6,978 bases of DNA from Candidatus Bathycorpusculum fermentans (lineage in GTDB: Archaea > Thermoproteota > Bathyarchaeia > Bathyarchaeales > Bathycorpusculaceae), in the NCBI GenBank assembly GCA_009787175.1, contig WRGM01000091.1, positions 1-6,978 on the forward strand, read 5' to 3'. Below the pieces are notes generated by a model. The model did not search any database, had not been told where the DNA came from, and saw only the letters and a list, made by a program, of their open reading frames with translations. Numbering within the stretch: the first letter of the stretch is position 1; the number at the start of each line of letters is the position of its first letter. A program made the translations under genes and the position numbers. Below, one piece after another: positions 1 to 4,272 of the stretch.

Positions 1-67
1 TTTCTACAGCTATTAAACGTAAGCAACAGTTGTTGCCAGCAGTAAAAACTCTATTTTACCAAAGCAC

Positions 68-1230
68 CTAATACCTGCTGAGCAGTAACTTGGTTTGCTC
101 TATTGCTCTTTCACGCTCTCGCTCAATTGCTTTGGTGCGTTTGCGTTCTTCGATTAGGGTTTGTGCGTATTCTGGGGGTAGCTTTTCGAGGACTTTTTGA
201 AAACTCTCATCAGGGATAATATTCAGACGGCGGTCTATGCGTTCTTGGAGTAGGCGGTCGCGGACTGTTTCGGGCGGGGCGCTCATTTGTTGCAATAGTT
301 TGTCGAGATTTTCTTTGTCGTGGCGGGTTTCGGCAAGGAGCTTTTGAGTGTGATAACCTAACAAAATTTTGTCCTGTGTGTCCATAATGTCAAGTATGGC
401 GGCGTTTTTGGTCATTAGGTCGGCTTCTTTTTCGCGGATTTCTTTTTGTATGCGTTTGATTTCGTCGGACGCTTGGTCAGGGTCTATGCCGAAGCGGTTT
501 TTGAAAAATATTTCTGCTCGGAGGGTTTCCTGTTCGGCGTGTTTTATGGCTTGGTCGGTTTCTTGCTTTTTGTTCCATTGCAATAAGTTTAGGTTTTGGC
601 GGGTTTCCTGTAATTCTGTGATTTTGCTTTGTAGGGTTTCAATGTTTTTGGTGTGTTCGTCTATTGATTCGGCGCGGAAATTTAATCGCGGAAGCTCCTC
701 GCGGATTTTATTACGCTCGGAGATTAGTTCGGATAGGTCTTTTTCAAGTTTGGCATAGCATTCTTTGAGTTTGTTTAGGTGCTGTGCCGTTTTTTCGAGT
801 GTATGTTCATCGCCAACGGATTTTTCATTTGACGCGATAACCTCACTTTTAATATTCGTCTCGATTTTCGTTAATTCCTGCTCTTGCTGTGCTTTTTCTG
901 CGGCGCGTTCCTCGTTGCGTTTTTGGATTTCGCGGTTTATGTCACCACGCTTGCTCCGCTTGCCTCGTTTCTCTAATTTTGATGCTTCATGCCCCAAATG
1001 TATTGTCGGTTCACGGTCTATCCCTTGTGCCTCAAGTGTTCGGTGGTCGATACGTTCCGCAAGCCCTTTCCCCTCAAATTTACGGTTGTTGATATTTGCC
1101 CAGTTTTCGCGCCATTTGATAAGCTCTACCTTTTTGTCAAAATCAGTATTTTTCAACCCAAAGCCTTCGGGCGTGATGTGGCGGGTTGTGAGCATGATGT
1201 GGGCGTGTGGGTTGCCGTCCCCCTTATCGT
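68..1230 (-). pseudogene. MobA/MobL-family relaxase, C-terminal fragment (cut off by IS insertion)
   Basis: This fragment encodes the C-terminal three quarters of a MobQ-class conjugative relaxase, which nicks DNA at oriT and pilots the strand during mobilization. It begins at the IS junction with KGDGNPHAH, which supplies two of the three metal-binding histidines (H144 and H146 of the rebuilt 522-residue protein). Family blocks follow: a KWRENWANINNR segment, ERIDHRTLEAQGIDREPTIH, and RGDINREIQKRNEE. The rest, about residues 230-460, is rich in Glu, Lys, Gln and Leu and reads as a long coiled coil, ending in a basic tail with the stop at 68-70. An open frame extends 22 bases into the IS to a TTG codon, but that start would give no tyrosine and no first histidine, so this piece cannot be an active relaxase. 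The family assignment is confident; lack of function is inferred from the split. Confidence 0.9.
1222..1230. repeat. 9-bp target site duplication, left copy
   Basis: CCTTATCGT lies immediately outside the left terminal repeat and matches 2652-2660. In the uninterrupted relaxase gene these bases belong to the His-Asp-Lys-Gly codons of the metal-binding motif. Confidence 0.95.
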
Positions 1231-1247
1231 CTATACTTGCCCCATAA
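1231..1247 (+). repeat. Left terminal inverted repeat of the IS
   Basis: CTATACTTGCCCCATAA is the exact reverse complement of 2635-2651. Position 18 differs between the two ends and 19-20 match again, so the similarity fades after 17 bp. The TTG at 1237-1239 also begins the putative -35 box of the transposase promoter. Confidence 0.95.
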
Positions 1248-1265
1248 ATCAAAGTGTGCTATAAT
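1237..1265 (+). promoter_or_regulatory. Putative bacterial-type promoter of the transposase
   Basis: TTGCCC at 1237-1242 (3 of 6 to TTGACA) and a perfect TATAAT at 1260-1265 are 17 bp apart. The start codon at 1272 begins only 6 bases after the -10 box, so a transcript from this promoter would be leaderless or nearly so, and no Shine-Dalgarno is visible. The -35 half lies inside the terminal repeat, so transposase bound to this end could also block transcription; that is inference. Confidence 0.6.
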
Positions 1266-1271
1266 AGAGTC

Positions 1272-2651
1272 ATGAAAAACATAAAGTATGCCAAACCAAG
1301 CGAAGATTTAAAAAAAGTGAAATTCGGCGATAAAAGATTAGATAACCGCTTGATAAAAACCGTAGAAGCAATAGAACAACAAAATGGTTCATCAATATTA
1401 AGTGGTTGTGGCAACAGACACGCAGCAAAAGCGTTTTATGCATTGTTAAGTAACGAAAAATTCTCAAAAGAACAAGTCAAAACAGAAGCAGTAAAAGCAA
1501 CATCAAAACGAATAGAAAACACTAAAACACAAAAGATATTGCTAGTACAAGACACATGTGACATAAACTTAAATGGGCACAAAAAAACAGAAGGTTTAGG
1601 TTATTGTAGCGAGCATATACGTGGCATAAAAGTACACAGTTGTCTTGCACTAACCCTTAACGGAACACCCCTTGGACTTATTGGACAACAGTATGAAAGT
1701 CGCCAAGTAAAGAAAATAGGCCTTACTCAGGAAGAAAAACTCCAACGACCAATTGAGGAAAAAGAAAGTTTTCGTTGGCTGGAAATGGCGCGTAGCACAC
1801 TGAGTGCTGTGCCGGATGGAGTAGAAACGATAATGCTCTGTGATCGTGAAGGTGATTTTTACGAACTCTATGCCGAAATGTTGAGTCTGGGTACATTATT
1901 TGTTGTGCGACTTATACAAAATCGTATAACCGTTGATGGCACTCGCTCGCTTCAACAATTGCGCAAGATGAAAGCCTGTGGCGAGGTTGAGGTTTCTATT
2001 CCTCGTGATACTCGGAAAAACTTGCCGTCTCGAACTGTTAAAATGGAGGTTGCCTTTTGTTCTGATGTGGTGATTACCCGGCCAAAACGGGTAAAAACCG
2101 GTTTGCCTCCTTCTTTGAGGTTTAATCTTGTGCGAATTACGGAAATTAGTGAAACAAGTGGTGAGTCGATTGAGTGGCTTTTGGCGACAAATTTGTCTGT
2201 TGTTGATGTTGCGGATGTTATGGAGGTGGTGGGTTATTATGTTCAGAGGTGGAAAATAGAGCGGTTTCACTATGTTTTAAAGAGTGGTTGTGCGGTGGAG
2301 AAAATTCAGCAAAGGACTTGTGAGCGGATTGAGTTTGTTTTGTTGATTTATTCGGTAATTGCAGTGTTTATTTTGGCTATGACGTATATGGCGCGTTTTT
2401 TTCCTGAGTGTTCTTGTGATGTTTTTTTGGATGAGGCTGAGTGGAAGATTTTGTATCGTCTTGTTACGAGAGAGAAAAACGCTCCGGATAGGCCGTATTT
2501 GTTGAAAACTGCTGTTGCTTATTTGGGTGAGTTGGGTAGCTATAAGCATTCGCTAAGCGATGGTGAGTATGGTGTTAAGGCTACTTGGAAAGGTCTGATT
2601 AAACTCTTCGACGCACTTGATATTGTTGACAGACTTATGGGGCAAGTATAG
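1272..2651 (+). CDS. IS4-family (IS50/Tn5-like) transposase
   Basis: This is a 459-residue DDE transposase that cuts and joins the ends of its own IS. The N-terminal part (residues 16-60: KFGDKRLDNRL, GNRHAAKAFYALL) matches the Tn5-type DNA-binding domain. The catalytic residues are D94 in LLVQDTCDIN, D191 in LCDREGDFYELY and E330 in the signature YVQRWKIERFHYVLK (Y323-R326-E330-K337, Y-2-R-3-E-6-K). Tn5 transposase has D97, D188 and E326, so spacing agrees. The C-terminal LGELGSY...DGEYGVKATWKGL resembles the Tn5 dimerisation region. I chose the ATG at 1272 because it lies just after a TATAAT box; an in-frame GTG at 1254 would precede the promoter. The gene is intact and its stop codon is the last three bases of the IS. 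Codon use changes along the gene: the first part is A-rich and the last third T/G-rich. Confidence 0.95.
   Translation: MKNIKYAKPSEDLKKVKFGDKRLDNRLIKTVEAIEQQNGSSILSGCGNRHAAKAFYALLSNEKFSKEQVKTEAVKATSKRIENTKTQKILLVQDTCDINLNGHKKTEGLGYCSEHIRGIKVHSCLALTLNGTPLGLIGQQYESRQVKKIGLTQEEKLQRPIEEKESFRWLEMARSTLSAVPDGVETIMLCDREGDFYELYAEMLSLGTLFVVRLIQNRITVDGTRSLQQLRKMKACGEVEVSIPRDTRKNLPSRTVKMEVAFCSDVVITRPKRVKTGLPPSLRFNLVRITEISETSGESIEWLLATNLSVVDVADVMEVVGYYVQRWKIERFHYVLKSGCAVEKIQQRTCERIEFVLLIYSVIAVFILAMTYMARFFPECSCDVFLDEAEWKILYRLVTREKNAPDRPYLLKTAVAYLGELGSYKHSLSDGEYGVKATWKGLIKLFDALDIVDRLMGQV
2635..2651 (-). repeat. Right terminal inverted repeat of the IS
   Basis: This is the perfect partner of 1231-1247. It encodes the last four transposase residues (MGQV), and the stop codon TAG at 2649-2651 is the last three bases of the element. 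Read on the minus strand, it also supplies the TAA (2637-2635) that ends the truncated relaxase N-terminal frame. Confidence 0.95.
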
Positions 2652-2660
2652 CCTTATCGT
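2652..2660. repeat. 9-bp target site duplication, right copy
   Basis: CCTTATCGT lies immediately outside the right terminal repeat and is identical to 1222-1230. Eight of the nine bases also occur at 2685-2692, in a second Asp-Lys-Gly codon run of the relaxase; I take that as coincidence. Confidence 0.95.
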
Positions 2661-3064
2661 GTATAGAAAAATCAGCAACCGCACCCTTATCGACAAAATT
2701 TTCCGTTATGTACTCGCGCAAAAGCTCGACATTTTCCCGCAAAGTAAATTCTGTTTGCAGGGCAACCTCAATTTCCCGCGCCAATCGTGCGTCTTTGCGG
2801 ATTTCGCGCGCTTCGACGGCGTTCCAAAGAATTTGTCTGTCGGCATATTCGGGCGGCGCGTTTTCTGGCAGGATTATTTCACTGTGGACAACGCCGCCTT
2901 TTCTTGTATAGTCGTGGGTGATTTCGCCTGTTTCGTCACATAATTCCTCGCCTGCCCTGTATGCCGCCGAGCGCAATATCCCGCCAGAGCGGTACGCCGC
3001 CGCGCCCACAGCCGAACGCCCGAGCCGCGCCCGATAATTTTGACGCTTAGATGATAGAGCACCA

Positions 3065-3373
3065 TTACGCAAGCCCCCGCTTTACGGTCTTTGGAAGGTG
3101 CTCAAACCCGCATGATTCGTAGGTTTTTGGGGTTTTGCATTCCGAAGGAATGCGTAAGTGCGCCCTTCCCACATTAACGCCAAAACCCCCTCCAAAAGAT
3201 AGGACGCAACCCACCGTTGACGCATTTTCAATTATTGTTTTGTGGACAAGCCCCACTTGTTTGGATTTGTAAAATTTTGGATTTGTAGCAAGGGCAAAAA
3301 AGCACCCCTGCCAAAAGTGAACACCTTTGACAGGGACAAAAATTTTGACAAAAAGTCGGAGTGCAGAAACCAT
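3065..3373 (-). CDS. Possible small leader ORF overlapping oriT, unknown function
   Basis: I do not recognise this 102-residue protein. Signals for translation are good: AGGAG (3387-3383) sits 9 bases before the ATG at 3373-3371, and a TATAAT promoter lies about 80 bases upstream. Its TAA stop overlaps the relaxase ATG as TAATG, a typical arrangement for translational coupling. Against it, the frame runs through the oriT hairpin and nic core, so the stretch GRAHLRIPSE is simply the antisense reading of oriT. There is no domain, and Gly, Phe and Lys are scattered without a clear fold. It may be a real coupled leader gene or an accidental frame whose translation feeds ribosomes to the relaxase start. 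Confidence 0.35.
   Translation of the reverse strand: MVSALRLFVKIFVPVKGVHFWQGCFFALATNPKFYKSKQVGLVHKTIIENASTVGCVLSFGGGFGVNVGRAHLRIPSECKTPKTYESCGFEHLPKTVKRGLA
3129..3189. repeat. Inverted repeat enclosing the oriT hairpin and nic core
   Basis: GGGGTTTTG at 3129-3137 and CAAAACCCC at 3181-3189 are perfect 9-bp complements, 43 bases apart, with the oriT between them. Partial T-run/A-run complementarity continues outside. The arms could form a larger cruciform around the nic region or bind an accessory protein; neither can be judged from sequence alone. Confidence 0.55.
3137..3166 (+). other. oriT: Origin of transfer (oriT), IncQ/RSF1010-like nic region
   Basis: A perfect hairpin (GCATTCC, loop GAA, GGAATGC; 3137-3153) is followed after one base by TAAGTGCGCCCT (3155-3166). 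From memory, inverted repeat plus this 12-base core is the layout of RSF1010/R1162-type oriT, with cleavage after TAAGTGCG, here between 3162 and 3163. The site lies about 90 bases upstream of the start of a MobA/MobL relaxase, the enzyme class that acts on such sites. With the nick on the plus strand, DNA right of 3163 would enter the recipient first and the relaxase gene last. A longer interrupted repeat (GGGGTTTTG 3129-3137, CAAAACCCC 3181-3189) encloses the site. The exact nick position is inferred. Confidence 0.8.
3260..3287. repeat. Two 12-bp direct repeats near oriT
   Basis: TTTGGATTTGTA occurs at 3260-3271 and again at 3276-3287, a 16-bp period with AAAT between. Two short direct repeats beside an oriT could be binding sites for an accessory mobilization or replication protein, but two copies are too few to call iterons. 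Confidence 0.5.
3306..3335. repeat. Imperfect inverted repeat upstream of the relaxase operon
   Basis: CCCTGCCAAAAG (3306-3317) and CCTTTGACAGGG (3324-3335) pair at 10 of 12 positions around a 6-base loop. There is no T tract after it on either strand, so a terminator is unlikely. It could be an operator, an oriT accessory site or an RNA hairpin in the transcript of the leader ORF. Confidence 0.45.
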
Positions 3374-3452
3374 TTGACTACACTCCTATGAAAATTTCTA
3401 TTACCGTGTTAGCATAAAGCCGCCAACGCCTGCAAAAACGCCGCCTCTCTTG
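3374..3452. other. Mobilization-operon leader, no gene
   Basis: This stretch holds the untranslated leader of the minus-strand operon, including AGGAG at 3387-3383. Its GC-rich part repeats GCCGCC (3420-3425 and 3440-3445). It appears to be the right-hand margin of the GC-richer mobilization DNA. No gene is visible. Confidence 0.4.
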
Positions 3453-3480
3453 ATTATACCCCTTTTGATACTTTAGTAAA
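3453..3480 (-). promoter_or_regulatory. Putative bacterial-type promoter for leader ORF and relaxase
   Basis: On the minus strand TTTACT (3480-3475) and a perfect TATAAT (3458-3453) are 16 bp apart. They point toward the Shine-Dalgarno at 3387-3383 and the 102-residue ORF, then the relaxase. The -10 box is perfect but the -35 is only a 4 of 6 match and overlaps the end of the IS1-like remnant. Confidence 0.45.
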
Positions 3481-3925
3481 TATCGATCGTGTGTGCTTTA
3501 CCAATAATGTGACGCTTTTTGGGTGACATTTTAGCAGATGCTGTTTAGTCATCAGTGTAAAGAGCACATCGTTTTAGATGCTTGATTTTGTCATGGAGTC
3601 GTCTAAACATTGTAGTATTGCATCTGCCAAGAATCCGGGTAATTGTTTTTCGTGTACTACGATCAATTGCTTTAAGAACCGTGGCTTGTTTTTTTTTAAA
3701 CCCATAAAATGCCAAGTCTCATCAAACTCTGCCTCTTTAACGTTAATAGACTTCTTGTGAAACTAGGTCAGTGTACGTGCTTGAATTGTTGTCCTATTGG
3801 TAATTGGGTGTTTGAGCTTATTTTAATTTATGCACTGATCTAACACTTTGGAACAGACAGTTTCGCAAGAGGTCTGTTGTTTTTATAGTGGCTTGGCAGG
3901 TTTTTTTGCAAGTGTTGCATTCTTG
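3473..3925 (-). pseudogene. Decayed IS1-family transposase remnant
   Basis: Minus-strand translation in several frames recovers an IS1-type transposase (InsA plus InsB). From 3735 it reads AEFDETWHFMGLKKNK, matching the DExWxFVGxKKNK block. After a frameshift near 3680 it continues LKAIDRSTRKTITRILGR, then LKRCALYTDD, a stop where IS1 has Trp, and KRHIIGKAHT. Similarity ends at about 3473, before the RIERHN block that carries the catalytic Glu, so the 3' end is gone. Upstream, ECNTCKKTC at 3922-3896 fits the second half of the InsA zinc finger, but the stretch between is badly eroded. The original start may lie near 3990, where an AGGAG precedes a possible ATG-to-ATA change. At least two frameshifts and several stops make it non-functional. 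The InsB match is fairly secure; the InsA part is tentative. Confidence 0.7.
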
Positions 3926-4200
3926 TGTCTCGATTTGTTGGTTGTTTGTCTATTACTACTTTCACTTCTACAAATGCCCTTTGCAGGTATTTTTATCTCC
4001 TAATCATAAAAACAACCTATAACCTAATTTGAGGTATGACCTTGAAATTAGCCTGCATTTTCGCTTAAATATGCATACATATTTTCTATGTGTATAAATT
4101 TTTTTCTTTTGTTCAATCTTGCTCTAACCTGTAATTGTGCACATTTACTTACATGTGTAATACAAAGTACACTTTTAGAAACAAACAACCAAACATGTTT
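3926..4200. other. AT-rich intergenic DNA, no gene seen
   Basis: The left part may include the eroded 5' end of the IS1-like remnant. The rest has no credible coding frame on either strand. It holds short palindromes, TTACA-TG-TGTAA at 4149-4160 and AAACATGTTT at 4191-4200, the second directly upstream of the TATA-like element of the surface-protein gene, where an operator might sit. I see no tRNA, CRISPR or riboswitch. Confidence 0.4.
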
Positions 4201-4204
4201 GCCG

Positions 4205-4262
4205 TAAATATAAATACTCAAAAAGCCATTAATGCATTATAATATAAAATAAAATAAGGAAG
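4205..4262 (+). promoter_or_regulatory. Putative archaeal-type promoter and ribosome-binding site of the surface protein gene
   Basis: TAAATATAAATA at 4205-4216 resembles an archaeal TATA box. Initiation about 25-30 bases downstream would give a leader of roughly 35 bases containing AAGGAAG (4256-4262), a weak Shine-Dalgarno 10 bases before the ATG at 4273. A second TATA-like run, at about 4235-4248, would start RNA too close to the ATG to include the Shine-Dalgarno, so I prefer the first. The region is so AT-rich that either match could be chance. Confidence 0.45.
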
Positions 4263-4272
4263 AACAAAATAA

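Larger units (their letters stand above)
1231..2651 (+). mobile_element. Complete IS4-family (IS50/Tn5-like group) insertion sequence, 1421 bp
   Basis: The element is bounded by perfect 17-bp terminal inverted repeats (1231-1247 and 2635-2651, CTATACTTGCCCCATAA) and flanked by a 9-bp direct repeat of target DNA. It carries one transposase gene that fills almost the whole element. A 9-bp duplication fits the IS50/Tn5 group of the IS4 family. It lies antiparallel to the relaxase gene it interrupts. Removing the IS and one duplication copy restores the relaxase frame exactly, reading FSIHDKGDGNPHAH across the junction, which confirms both boundaries to the base. Intact ends, an intact gene and an unmutated target duplication suggest a fairly recent insertion. 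Confidence 0.95.
2635..3065 (-). pseudogene. MobA/MobL-family relaxase, N-terminal fragment (frameshifted and truncated by IS)
   Basis: This is the 5' part of the same relaxase gene. The natural start is the ATG at 3065-3063, giving MVLYHLSVKIIGRGSG, the usual MobA/MobL opening. The frame is then lost at a C run (3019-3021, plus strand), where one base is missing. One frame over, the protein continues as RSAVGAAAYRSGG. After correction the likely nucleophile is Tyr25, the same position as in RSF1010/R1162 MobA as I recall it. Further family blocks are THDYTRKGGVVHSEI, ILWNAVE and LAREIEVAL. The fragment ends FSIHDK, then reads five IS-encoded residues to a TAA inside the IS terminal repeat. 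An ATG at 3072-3070 opens the downstream frame directly, but its first 18 residues do not resemble the family. The base loss could be a sequencing error; the IS disruption is not in doubt. Confidence 0.88.

Noticed and set aside
23..36. Short palindrome GCAACA-GT-TGTTGC downstream of the relaxase stop, considered as a terminator
   Set aside because: The stem is only 6 bp with a 2-base loop and no clean T run follows on the minus strand; too weak to call.
369..1264. Several plus-strand open frames opposite the relaxase C-terminal half
   Set aside because: They are antisense shadows of the relaxase frame, rich in Ser, Cys and Phe, with no family motifs; the minus strand carries clear MobA/MobL blocks.
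1254..1271. GTG at 1254 as the transposase start
   Set aside because: It lies upstream of and across the TATAAT box; the ATG at 1272 gives the usual IS4-type N-terminus.
1896..2549. Minus-strand open frames inside the transposase gene
   Set aside because: The plus strand encodes an intact transposase with all catalytic residues; the reverse frames have biased, domain-free sequences.
2617..2943. Plus-strand frames opposite the relaxase N-terminal fragment
   Set aside because: One starts inside the IS end and runs into antisense relaxase; no ribosome-binding site or motif.
3578..3760. A 60-codon plus-strand frame in the intergenic region
   Set aside because: It is antisense to the IS1-like remnant, whose transposase blocks explain the sequence better.
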